From Flavobacterium sp. (GTDB taxonomy: Bacteria > Bacteroidota > Bacteroidia > Flavobacteriales > Flavobacteriaceae): DNA of 28,430 bases. The DNA lies in assembly GCF_030146175.1 (NCBI RefSeq), contig NZ_JASLCE010000022.1:1-28430 (forward strand), written 5' to 3'. Position numbers and translations under genes: made by a program. Position 1 is the first letter of the stretch. The number at the start of each line of letters is the position of its first letter. Below, one piece after another: positions 1 to 7,735 of this stretch. The notes beneath the pieces are model-generated. The model made no database searches. It had not been told where the DNA came from and worked only from the letters and a program-made list of their open reading frames with translations.

Positions 1-536
1 GTAACATTTCCACTTGTTTTGATACTAATATACCGGTAGTATCCGGAACCACGGGATGGCTGGAACAGTATGATGCCGTAGTTGAAGAATGTCGCAAAAA
101 AGACGGGACATTCCTATATGGATCCAATTTCAGCTTGGGCGTAAACCTGTTCTTTGAACTCAATAATTACCTGGCTAAAATGATGGCCAACCTAAAGGAG
201 TACAACGTAACGATGGAAGAAATCCACCATACGCAAAAACTGGATGCTCCAAGTGGGACGGCTATTTCATTAGCAAAAGGAATCATTGAAAATTCGGCTT
301 ATACGGATTGGACAATGGAAACTGCAAAAGCCAATGAAATACATATCGAGGCCAAACGCATCGAAAATGTACCCGGTACGCATACCGTTACCTATAACTC
401 TGAAGTCGATTTTATCGAAATCAAACACGTGGCCCATAACCGCGAAGGATTTGCTTTAGGCGCTGTAATTGCCGCTGAGTGGATCGCTGGTAAAAAAGGG
501 ATTTACACGATGAAAGACGTATTAAACCTGATTTAA
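1..536 (+). CDS. dapB: 4-hydroxy-tetrahydrodipicolinate reductase, 3' part
   Basis: The gene is cut by the left edge. The reading frame is open from base 3 and ends at a double stop (TAA TAA), leaving about 177 residues. DapB reduces the dihydrodipicolinate precursor with NAD(P)H in the diaminopimelate/lysine pathway, in the cytoplasm. Visible family signatures are VVSGTTGW near the start of the fragment, SNFSLGVN, and the substrate-binding stretch HHTQKLDAPSGTA, followed by the C-terminal HVAHNREGFALGA. Bacteroidetes DapB is about 230 residues, so roughly the N-terminal fifth to quarter (the Rossmann nucleotide-binding start) is missing. The TTG codon at 135 lies inside the conserved core and is not a start. 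lepB follows after an 18-base gap, so the two are probably co-transcribed. Confidence 0.95.
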   Translation, partial: NISTCFDTNIPVVSGTTGWLEQYDAVVEECRKKDGTFLYGSNFSLGVNLFFELNNYLAKMMANLKEYNVTMEEIHHTQKLDAPSGTAISLAKGIIENSAYTDWTMETAKANEIHIEAKRIENVPGTHTVTYNSEVDFIEIKHVAHNREGFALGAVIAAEWIAGKKGIYTMKDVLNLI

Positions 537-554
537 TAATATAAAAAAACAAAT

Positions 555-2102
555 ATGACACTAATCCAATGGTTTATATTTTTCCTTGTAATACAAATCG
601 TTCATTACGTAGGAACCTGGAAATTATATGAAAAAGCCGGACGTAAATCCTGGGAAGCTGCAATTCCGGTTTACAACGCTATCGTGCTGATGAAAATCAT
701 CGATCGTCCGCGCTGGTGGACAGTCCTTCTTTTTATTCCGATTGTCAACCTGATTATGTTCCCGGTTATCTGGGTGGAAATCTTACGCAGCTTTGGAAAA
801 AAATCAACTGCCGATACCATTTTAGGTGTCGTAACTCTAGGTTTATATATTTATTATATTAACTATACACAGGACGTAACCTACATCCCAAATAAAAACG
901 AGGTAAAAACAGACAACACCTTAAGTTCGTTGTTATTTGCCGTTGTCGTGGCCACATTAGTCCACACCTATGTGATGCAACCGTATACGATTCCTTCCTC
1001 TTCATTGGAGAAATCACTATTAATCGGCGACTTCCTTTTTGTGAGTAAATTCCATTACGGAGCACGTACACCACAAACGGCGGTATCTTTACCAATGGTT
1101 CACGACTCTATCCCATTTTTTGGAACCAAATCCTATTTAAACTGGCCACAGATTCCTACATTCCGTCTTCCGGGTATTCAGAAGATCGAGCGCAACGATA
1201 TCGTAGTATTTAACTGGCCGGTAGATACCGTTAAAACCATGTTTGGTGATCATTCCGGAGAGTACACCTATAAACCGGTAGATAAGAAAACCAACTATGT
1301 AAAACGTTGTGTAGGTATTCCGGGTGACAGTCTTTCGATTAAAGACGGTGTAGTTATGATCAACAACAAACCATTGGCGTTACACGATCGTCAGAAATTA
1401 CAGTTTTCATATGATGTGGTAACCGATGGTAATCGTTTCGACTATAATTACCTGATACACGATTTAAAATTAAACCCTAATGAAATTGGTGCGATATCTG
1501 ACAATCAATTTATATTCCAGTGTCTTACCGATGAAACAGCCAACCGTTTACGCAACAATCCAATCGTAAAATCGGTTACTAAAAAACTGACAAAAGAAGG
1601 CGAAGCCGATATTTTCACAGGACATCAAAATTGGAACCGCGATAACTTTGGTCCGATTTATATCCCGGGTAAAGGACAAACGGTAGCTTTAAATACCCAA
1701 TCGCTTCCGTATTACAAACAAATCATTACCGAATACGAAAATAACGATTTACACGTAACCGGTGACGAAATCCGTATCAATGGAAAAGTAGTCAACTCCT
1801 ATACCTTTCAACAGGATTATTACTGGATGATGGGAGACAACCGTCACAACTCACAGGACAGCCGTTATTGGGGTTATGTACCGTTTGAAAACGTGGTTGG
1901 AAAACCGGTATTTATCTGGATGAGTTTAGACCAAAATGTACCTTGGGCTAAAGCCATCGACAAGATCCGTTGGGAACGTTTGTTCACTACAGTGGGTGGA
2001 AGTGGCGAACCGGTATCGTATTTCAAATACTTTGTTATCGTATTGGCAGCCTGGTTCGGATATGATTTCTACAGAAAAAGAAAAGCAAAAAGAAATTCGT
2101 AA
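555..2102 (+). CDS. lepB: signal peptidase I with N-terminal membrane domain
   Basis: This membrane serine protease removes signal peptides from exported proteins. At 515 aa it is much longer than the E. coli enzyme (about 324 aa). Residues 1-110 form hydrophobic segments resembling the DUF5684 domain. A transmembrane segment at about 124-140 leads into the catalytic box IPSSSLEKSLLIGD, with the likely nucleophile Ser150. The general-base lysine is Lys250 in NYVKRCVGIPGD, and the late box GDNRHNSQDSR lies at 427-437. About 165 residues separate the last two boxes, so the non-catalytic domain carries a large insertion. A final hydrophobic stretch at about 489-502 precedes a basic tail, suggesting a C-terminal anchor. 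All catalytic residues are present. It lies directly after dapB. Confidence 0.95.
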   Translation: MTLIQWFIFFLVIQIVHYVGTWKLYEKAGRKSWEAAIPVYNAIVLMKIIDRPRWWTVLLFIPIVNLIMFPVIWVEILRSFGKKSTADTILGVVTLGLYIYYINYTQDVTYIPNKNEVKTDNTLSSLLFAVVVATLVHTYVMQPYTIPSSSLEKSLLIGDFLFVSKFHYGARTPQTAVSLPMVHDSIPFFGTKSYLNWPQIPTFRLPGIQKIERNDIVVFNWPVDTVKTMFGDHSGEYTYKPVDKKTNYVKRCVGIPGDSLSIKDGVVMINNKPLALHDRQKLQFSYDVVTDGNRFDYNYLIHDLKLNPNEIGAISDNQFIFQCLTDETANRLRNNPIVKSVTKKLTKEGEADIFTGHQNWNRDNFGPIYIPGKGQTVALNTQSLPYYKQIITEYENNDLHVTGDEIRINGKVVNSYTFQQDYYWMMGDNRHNSQDSRYWGYVPFENVVGKPVFIWMSLDQNVPWAKAIDKIRWERLFTTVGGSGEPVSYFKYFVIVLAAWFGYDFYRKRKAKRNS

Positions 2103-2121
2103 TTCAAAATCGCGATAAAAC

Positions 2122-2196
2122 GGTTTACCCAGTAAACCACCCGAAATGAGAAGTAAGATTAAGCCGGTTAGCGATAACCACTGATCTTTACTTCTC
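2122..2196 (+). other. hairpin-rich spacer between lepB and the WbqC-family gene
   Basis: Two structures lie in this 117-base spacer. The first is a perfect hairpin, GGTTTAC / GTAAACC, at 2122-2128 and 2132-2138. The second is a longer arm pair, GAGAAGTAA at 2148-2156 and TTACTTCTC at 2188-2196, enclosing a smaller hairpin GGTTA GCGA TAACC at 2166-2179. The second is followed by TTTCTTC, so it might terminate lepB transcripts weakly. A role as a processing or stability element is equally possible. Confidence 0.4.
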
Positions 2197-2219
2197 TTTC
2201 TTCATAAAAAAACAAGCCT

Positions 2220-2831
2220 ATGGACATTTTACTACATCCGACCTACTTTCCTTCTATCAGTCATTTTGCTGCTATGGCAAAAGCGGAAACGATTACTTTT
2301 GAAGTAGAAGACAATTTCCAGAAACAGACCAACCGTAACCGAATGTATATCTACAGTCCAAACGGAATACAACTGTTAAACATACCGGTAAAACATACGA
2401 TAGAACCACATCAGAAGTTTAAAGATATCAAAATCGAAAATGCCTTTAACTGGCAGAAACAGCACTTTAAATCGCTTGAAGCCGCTTATAGAACCTCACC
2501 TTTCTTTGAATATTTTGAAGATGACATCCGTCCGGTTTTTGAAAAGCAACATACGTTTATGATGGATCTTAATTTTCAGATCATGGAAATCGTAACAGAC
2601 TGTTTGGGAATGGATTTTAAATATGCTAAAACGGAAGAATATTTCCACGAAGTAACCGACAAAACGGATTTTAGAAGTTTGGTTAACGGAAAAAAAGACA
2701 CGACCGTTTTCGAACCGTACACACAGGTTTTTGAAGAAAAACACGGTTTTATAAACAACCTTAGCATCCTCGACCTGTTATTTAACGAAGGGCGTTATGC
2801 TATGGAATACCTCAAAAATCAGTCGCTTTAA
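2220..2831 (+). CDS. WbqC-family protein
   Basis: A 203-residue cytoplasmic-looking protein with the N-terminal HPTYFPSISHF pattern and the downstream NIPVKH and FNWQKQHFKSLEAAYRTSPFFEYF stretches typical of the WbqC-like family (Pfam PF08889). Members occur in O-antigen and surface polysaccharide clusters, where some are thought to act in amino-sugar transfer or modification. The exact reaction is not established here, and no sugar cluster surrounds the gene. There is no signal peptide or membrane segment. It follows lepB by 117 bases. Its last codons form the left arm of a terminator hairpin shared with the convergent gene. Confidence 0.85.
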   Translation: MDILLHPTYFPSISHFAAMAKAETITFEVEDNFQKQTNRNRMYIYSPNGIQLLNIPVKHTIEPHQKFKDIKIENAFNWQKQHFKSLEAAYRTSPFFEYFEDDIRPVFEKQHTFMMDLNFQIMEIVTDCLGMDFKYAKTEEYFHEVTDKTDFRSLVNGKKDTTVFEPYTQVFEEKHGFINNLSILDLLFNEGRYAMEYLKNQSL

Positions 2832-2847
2832 AGGCGACTATTTTTTT
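2821..2847 (+). terminator. bidirectional terminator overlapping two gene ends
   Basis: The stem is AGTCGC (2821-2826) and GCGACT (2834-2839), followed by ATTTTTTT on the plus strand. The left arm lies in the last codons of the WbqC-family gene. The right arm contains the stop of the minus-strand gene, which ends at 2838. The minus strand also reads into a short T-run (GATTTTT), so the hairpin may serve both convergent units. Confidence 0.75.
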
Positions 2848-3920
2848 GCTTTATCAGTATCGGCGGACGTAACCGGATGTTGTGGCGCTTCATCACGCAA
2901 CGTCAATCGGGTAGTTATCGGGAAATGATCGGAATTAATAAAGTTATCGTGGTTTACAAAGTTCTTTACCTCGATACGTTTGTCTACAAAAACATAGTCA
3001 ATACGAGCCGGATAATAGTCATAATCATATGTTTTTCCGAACCCCTTTCCGGCTTCTTCAAACGCATCTTTCATGTTGCCTTTAATATTGCGGTATACAT
3101 ACGAAAAAGCACTGTTATTCAAGTCACCACAGATAATTAACGGAAAATGACATTCCGCTTTATGTTGTTTGATCAACTCAGACTGCATTTGCTGAATCGC
3201 AAAGGCTTCGCTGATCCGTCTGAAAATCTTTTTAGACTTCACCTCATCGATTTTCTCGTGAATATCAGGACTTATCTTGATCGACTGCAAATGCATGCTA
3301 TATACGCGAAGCGTATCTCTCCCCTTTTTGATATCGGCGAAAATCACGTTATTATTCGAATTCGGAAATTTAATATTCCCGCCGTTTACAATCGGAAACT
3401 TCGAAAAAATAGCCTGACCGGTTTTTACCTTGTCGCCCTGCATATAAATAAACTGATGTTTATACCCTTCAAAGTGTACCGGTTGCGTATTGGAATATTC
3501 CTGTAAACATAAAATATCCGGATTCTGCGACAATACAAACGCTTCAATCTTATCGATCACATTGTCCTGTTTGATCCATTCAAATACATTGAACAGTCGT
3601 ACATTATAACTCATCACAACAAAATCATCATCTTCAGCGATCAGATCTTTGGATGAGAATTTATAGAATTTATTAAAAAATGTAATCCCGATCAGAAATA
3701 CACATAGTGAAAGCAGTACTTGTTTTTTAAACTGGATCAGCCAGTAAAAAAGGAATAGTAAATTCAGGATCAGTAACAACGGCAAAACCAATGTCAACAC
3801 CGATAAAAACGGGAATAATTTTGGTGCGAGAAATGGCAACACATAGGCAATAAAGCTCAATACAGTGAGTACTATATTGAAAAAGAAAACTACTTTATTA
3901 AACCATGACAGATTTTTCAT
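2838..3920 (-). CDS. membrane-anchored endonuclease/exonuclease/phosphatase family protein
   Basis: A 360-residue protein with three hydrophobic segments at about 10-32, 36-61 and 67-83, then an exonuclease III/DNase I-like (EEP) fold. Family residues visible are MSYNVR (Asn106), CLQEY (Glu141), HLQS (His210), CGDLNNS (Asp266, Asn268), RIDYVF (Asp308) and NSDHFPI (Asp331-His332). The metal-dependent phosphoesterase site therefore looks complete. The substrate cannot be told from sequence: nucleic acids, inositol phosphates and phospholipids are all known for the superfamily. The N-terminal helices suggest the domain is held at the inner membrane. It is the last gene of the mutL-rhomboid run, 36 bases after the preceding gene. 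Confidence 0.88.
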   Translation of the reverse strand: MKNLSWFNKVVFFFNIVLTVLSFIAYVLPFLAPKLFPFLSVLTLVLPLLLILNLLFLFYWLIQFKKQVLLSLCVFLIGITFFNKFYKFSSKDLIAEDDDFVVMSYNVRLFNVFEWIKQDNVIDKIEAFVLSQNPDILCLQEYSNTQPVHFEGYKHQFIYMQGDKVKTGQAIFSKFPIVNGGNIKFPNSNNNVIFADIKKGRDTLRVYSMHLQSIKISPDIHEKIDEVKSKKIFRRISEAFAIQQMQSELIKQHKAECHFPLIICGDLNNSAFSYVYRNIKGNMKDAFEEAGKGFGKTYDYDYYPARIDYVFVDKRIEVKNFVNHDNFINSDHFPITTRLTLRDEAPQHPVTSADTDKAKK

Positions 3921-3956
3921 ACTTCGCCGTTATCCGCTTATTATTTTGAAACCGGA

Positions 3957-4823
3957 TTATTTCCCTACTTTAAACAGGAATTCCTTTTCTTCTTTTGTGA
4001 GACTATCATAACCGGATTTACTGATTTTATCCAGGATATCGTCGATTTTTTTCTGAGTTATGTCCTTATCAGCCGCCGGTGCCGGTGTACTGGTTTGGGA
4101 CGTTTTTTTTGTATTTCGGTGTACTGTTTTAAAAGGCGTTGTTTTTTTCGGACGGAATAATCCTGAAATGTAATCTAAAAAAGTCGAAATCCCTTTAGTC
4201 AAATCGGTACCATTTTGTAGCATTTTGATATATAAACAACCAAAAAAAGCACCGCCTAAATGCGCAATATGACCACCGGTATTGTTTAACGGAATCTGAA
4301 TCAGATCCAGCAAAACCAATGCCAATGCAAGGTGCCACATTTTTACATTCCCGATCAGCAACAATCGGATTTCCGAAAAAGGAGTATACGTTGCCGCAGC
4401 CACCAGAATCGCCATAATCGCACCGGAAGCACCCACCAGTATTGTATTATTCTGAAAAATAAAATCGGTTGCTACAAACAACAGTCCGGCAAAAATCGCG
4501 CCTAAAAGGTACAATCCGAACAATTGTTTTTGAGTAAAATAAGTCGTAAACAAACGGCTGGCAAAATTCAGCACGATCATATTAAACAACAAATGAAAGA
4601 AATCCGCATGAAGGAAAGCATACATCAGTAAAGTCCACGGACGTGTTAGCATGATCATGACATCCGATGACAAGCTCGTCCAATCCAGTATCATCTCAAA
4701 AAGATTCGGAGCAAATGCTTTGAAAAGAAAAAACGGAATGGCAATTCCCACGTTCCAGAAAATCAGCTTTTGTGCGATTCCTCCCAGTCGGTATTGCATT
4801 TTAAAATCATCCAGTATATTCAT
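3957..4823 (-). CDS. rhomboid family intramembrane serine protease (second of pair)
   Basis: A 288-residue multi-pass protein. The rhomboid signature is clear: LHADFFHLLFNM in the L1/TM2 region, the nucleophile Ser133 in VGASGAIM, and the partner His188 in GGHIAHLGGAFFG. Rhomboids cut membrane-embedded segments of other membrane proteins. About 75 residues after the last helix form a basic Thr/Ser/Pro-rich linker and then a helical end (from about residue 255) with the pattern IDDILDKISKSGYDSLTKEEKEFL, an accessory tail often seen on Bacteroidetes rhomboids. It follows the first rhomboid gene by 59 bases and probably shares its transcript. Confidence 0.92.
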   Translation of the reverse strand: MNILDDFKMQYRLGGIAQKLIFWNVGIAIPFFLFKAFAPNLFEMILDWTSLSSDVMIMLTRPWTLLMYAFLHADFFHLLFNMIVLNFASRLFTTYFTQKQLFGLYLLGAIFAGLLFVATDFIFQNNTILVGASGAIMAILVAAATYTPFSEIRLLLIGNVKMWHLALALVLLDLIQIPLNNTGGHIAHLGGAFFGCLYIKMLQNGTDLTKGISTFLDYISGLFRPKKTTPFKTVHRNTKKTSQTSTPAPAADKDITQKKIDDILDKISKSGYDSLTKEEKEFLFKVGK

Positions 4824-4882
4824 TCTATTCTTTCTTTTTTGTGGTTTTTATACTACTAATTTAGGTTTTATTTTTGGAACCG

Positions 4883-5632
4883 TTAGCGATCCCAACGATT
4901 ATTGTTGAATTGATTTTTTTTCCAGAACCACATCATCAGAAAACCGACAATTGCACCGCCAATATGGGCAAAATGCGCAATACCACTTGCTCCGCCAAAA
5001 ATAGAACGGCCACTCATTCCCAAATACAAGTCAATTAATAACAAGCCGGGTACAAAATATTTCGCTTTAATCGGAACCGGAATAAACATCAGTGCCAGTT
5101 CGGCATTCGGGAACATAAAAGCAAAAGCCACTAAAAGCCCGTAAATAGCACCGGAAGCACCAACAGCAGGCGCCGCAAAAGCAGAACCAAATTCATTCAG
5201 TTTATCCATACTCATAAAGGCACTCCAGTTTGGATTTATTTTCCCTTCCGATAACAACTGTACTACTTCCGATTGGGACACTCCATTTTCCATCAAAATA
5301 TTTAATCCATCGTGGTACAGATAATAATTCACCCCGCTATGCAGTAAAGCCGCACCCAATCCGCAGGAAATATAGAAAAACAGGAATTTTTTACCGCCCC
5401 AGAAATGTTCCAGTGTCGACCCGAACGAATACAACGCAAACATATTAAAGAAAATATGCATCCATCCACCATGCATAAACATATGCGTTAGCGGTTGCCA
5501 GACCTGGAAATTCGGATTTTCAAAATACCAAAGTGACAAATAATTAAAAGCCGCCGGAACAAACATAGTTCCCAGGAAAAAGATAACGTTAATAATAATT
5601 AACTGTTTTACGGTTTCGGTGATATTCATCAT
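4883..5632 (-). CDS. rhomboid family intramembrane serine protease (first of pair)
   Basis: A 249-residue multi-pass protein with the rhomboid core: HMFMHGGWMHIFFNMFALY (His54, His59, Asn63), nucleophile Ser160 in VGASGAIYG, and catalytic His223 in IAHFAHIGGAIVG. A loop of about 50 residues (104-153) before the Ser-bearing helix is longer than in minimal rhomboids. Unlike its neighbour it ends shortly after the last helix, with a short basic Asn/Arg tail. The start codon overlaps the mutL stop in ATGA, which suggests translational coupling to mutL. A second ATG follows directly and could be used instead. Confidence 0.93.
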   Translation of the reverse strand: MMNITETVKQLIIINVIFFLGTMFVPAAFNYLSLWYFENPNFQVWQPLTHMFMHGGWMHIFFNMFALYSFGSTLEHFWGGKKFLFFYISCGLGAALLHSGVNYYLYHDGLNILMENGVSQSEVVQLLSEGKINPNWSAFMSMDKLNEFGSAFAAPAVGASGAIYGLLVAFAFMFPNAELALMFIPVPIKAKYFVPGLLLIDLYLGMSGRSIFGGASGIAHFAHIGGAIVGFLMMWFWKKNQFNNNRWDR

Positions 5633-7554
5633 AGTGCAAATCGTTTATCAATGTCTTCCACCCGCATTGTGATGAAAGTCGGTTTAAGGAATGGGGAAAC
5701 ATTTGGTTCTTTACAGGCAAACAAGGTATTGACCATCGTTTCCTGTTCGTGTTCGGTTAAATAGGTACCGGTTTTTACCGCCAGACTTCGCGCCATGGAT
5801 TTGGCAATCCGGTCACACTGGCTAAAACTGTTTTCCGGCAATTCGCCCTGCAAATCTCCGATAAGCTCTTCCAGCAAAATCGTTACCTCGCTTTCGGCTA
5901 CATTTACCGGTAATCCGGAAATGGTTACCCGATCGTCATGAAATGCCTCAAAAACAAAACCGGTACTTTCCAGCGATGGTTTTAGTTCGGTAATAATGGC
6001 TAGTTCCGCTTTGGAAAAATACAATTCCAACGGAAACAGCAATTGCTGACTCGAAGCCTGATGTACCGTTATATTCGTCAGAAACTGCTCGTATAAAATA
6101 CGTTGGTGCGCACGTCGCTGATCAACAATTAACATCCCGGATTTAATCGGGCTGACAATATATTTTTTATGAATCTGATAGGTGCGGTTATTCGATACCT
6201 CATCGATGGTATGCTCATCAAAAAGCGAACCGGTCACTTCCTCGCTTTCCAGCTGGATTTCTCCGATTTCCACTTCTTCGGTCGCCTGTTTCAGACCTAC
6301 ATACAGGCTTTCCCAATTCTGACCGGATGTTTCTTTTTTATAACCACCTGCAGAGAAAGAGGGATTCGAACCCGCGGACCTTGTCCCGGAAGTCATATTT
6401 CCTGAAAAAGAAGCCGAAAAATTGGTAACCGGTTTCGTGTCTTCTTCCAAAAATGGATTAAAATTGGCATCCACCTGAATCAATGGTGTTTCGGCATCTT
6501 TACCGCTATAATCATAGGGCGTATCCAAAGTCGCATCCCGTTCGAAATCGAGTACCGGTGCTACATTAAACTGTCCGAGGCTATGTTTTATAGACGAACG
6601 CAAGATGGCATAGAGCGCCTGTTCGTCGTCAAATTTAATTTCTGTTTTTGTCGGATGGATATTGATATCAATCGTATGTGGCGGTAAATCCAGATATAGG
6701 AAATAACTCGGCTGACAACCGTCTTTTAGCAAACCTTCATAGGCCGCCATAACCGCATGATGCAAATAGGGACTTTTAATAAAACGATCGTTGACAAAGA
6801 AAAACTGTTCGCCACGGCTTTTTTTAGCAAACTCCGGTTTTCCTACAAACCCCTGAATTTCGACAATCTCGGTACTTTCTTTAACCGGAACCAGTTTTTC
6901 GTTGGTCTTCCCGCCAAATACATTTACGATCCGTTGTCGGAAATTCGAAGCCGGCAGGTTAAACATTTCGCTTCCGTTGTGAAACAGTACAAAATGAATA
7001 TTGGCATGCGCCAACGCCACCCGTTCAAATTCATCGATTACATGGCGAAACTCCACCGTATCCGATTTAAGGAAATTACGTCGTGCCGGAATATTAAAAA
7101 AGAGGTTTTTTACCGAAAAGGACGTTCCTTTTGGCAATACGGCCACTTCCTGCGATACAAACTTACTTCCTTCGACCACAATATGCGTCCCCAGTTCTTC
7201 CTGATCCTGTTTGGTTTTCATTTCCACATGGGCAATTGCCGCAATCGAAGCCAAAGCTTCCCCGCGAAACCCTTTGGTATGAAGTGAAAACAAATCTTCC
7301 GCATGACGAATCTTGGAAGTCGCATGACGTTCAAAACACAGGCGCGCATCGGTAACACTCATTCCCTTACCGTTATCGATTACCTGAATAAGTGTTTTAC
7401 CCGCATCTTTCACGATTAATTTAATTTCTGTTGCACCGGCATCCACTGCGTTTTCTATCAATTCCTTGACAACGGAGGCAGGACGCTGCACCACCTCACC
7501 CGCGGCAATCTGATTGGCAACATGATCGGGAAGTAATTGGATAATACTCGACAT
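5629..7554 (-). CDS. mutL: DNA mismatch repair protein MutL
   Basis: A 641-residue MutL that links mismatch recognition by MutS to strand removal. The N-terminal GHKL ATPase is intact: IAAGEVVQRPASVVKELIENAVDAG with catalytic Glu31 and Asn35, DNGKGM (60-65), RHATSKI (76-82) and FRGEA (96-100). Residues about 340-455 are a low-complexity linker. The C-terminal dimerisation domain follows, but the endonuclease motif is altered: residues 478-489 read DQRRAHQRILYE where nicking MutLs have DQHAxxExxxxE. The later CPHGRP motif is replaced by SPFLKP (620-625). The ATPase therefore looks functional and the nuclease does not. It heads a minus-strand run with two rhomboid genes and an EEP gene. Confidence 0.96.
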   Translation of the reverse strand: MSSIIQLLPDHVANQIAAGEVVQRPASVVKELIENAVDAGATEIKLIVKDAGKTLIQVIDNGKGMSVTDARLCFERHATSKIRHAEDLFSLHTKGFRGEALASIAAIAHVEMKTKQDQEELGTHIVVEGSKFVSQEVAVLPKGTSFSVKNLFFNIPARRNFLKSDTVEFRHVIDEFERVALAHANIHFVLFHNGSEMFNLPASNFRQRIVNVFGGKTNEKLVPVKESTEIVEIQGFVGKPEFAKKSRGEQFFFVNDRFIKSPYLHHAVMAAYEGLLKDGCQPSYFLYLDLPPHTIDINIHPTKTEIKFDDEQALYAILRSSIKHSLGQFNVAPVLDFERDATLDTPYDYSGKDAETPLIQVDANFNPFLEEDTKPVTNFSASFSGNMTSGTRSAGSNPSFSAGGYKKETSGQNWESLYVGLKQATEEVEIGEIQLESEEVTGSLFDEHTIDEVSNNRTYQIHKKYIVSPIKSGMLIVDQRRAHQRILYEQFLTNITVHQASSQQLLFPLELYFSKAELAIITELKPSLESTGFVFEAFHDDRVTISGLPVNVAESEVTILLEELIGDLQGELPENSFSQCDRIAKSMARSLAVKTGTYLTEHEQETMVNTLFACKEPNVSPFLKPTFITMRVEDIDKRFAL

Positions 7555-7606
7555 TCGTATGTTTTGAAGCTGTTTAGATTAAAAAAGGGTTTTCCTTCTG
7601 AACCAC

Positions 7607-7614
7607 CAAATTTA
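7607..7614 (-). promoter_or_regulatory. putative -7 element upstream of mutL
   Basis: The minus strand reads TAAATTTG, matching the Bacteroidetes TAnnTTTG element, 52 bases before the mutL start. I see no TTG at the usual upstream distance, so only the -7 half is supported. Confidence 0.45.
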
Positions 7615-7684
7615 AAGAAAATGACAGACATTTAACGAATGAAGCCTCTCAATTTTTTGTTAATGGTCAACCCTCTAAAAACAA

Positions 7685-7715
7685 AGAACCTGTAACGCAA
7701 AACATTACAGGTTCT
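7685..7715 (-). terminator. rho-independent terminator of the TPR-ribH operon
   Basis: An 11-bp perfect stem, AGAACCTGTAA / TTACAGGTTCT, with a 9-base loop (7696-7704). On the minus strand it is followed by TTGTTTTT. It lies about 20 bases beyond the ribH stop. Confidence 0.88.
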
Positions 7716-7735
7716 AATTATATAACTTGATTTTT

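Noticed and set aside
135..536. A complete 133-residue gene starting at TTG 135
   Set aside because: The frame is open to the left edge and encodes conserved DapB sequence, so this is the 3' part of dapB.
6349..6450. A real tRNA gene on the minus strand in mutL
   Set aside because: Only the T-arm and 3' acceptor strand resemble tRNA. No pairing 5' acceptor strand, D-arm or anticodon arm is present, and mutL is unbroken. I keep it only as a curiosity.
6757..7287. 176-residue open frame antisense to mutL
   Set aside because: It lies wholly within the conserved MutL ATPase region and shows no family match or promoter.
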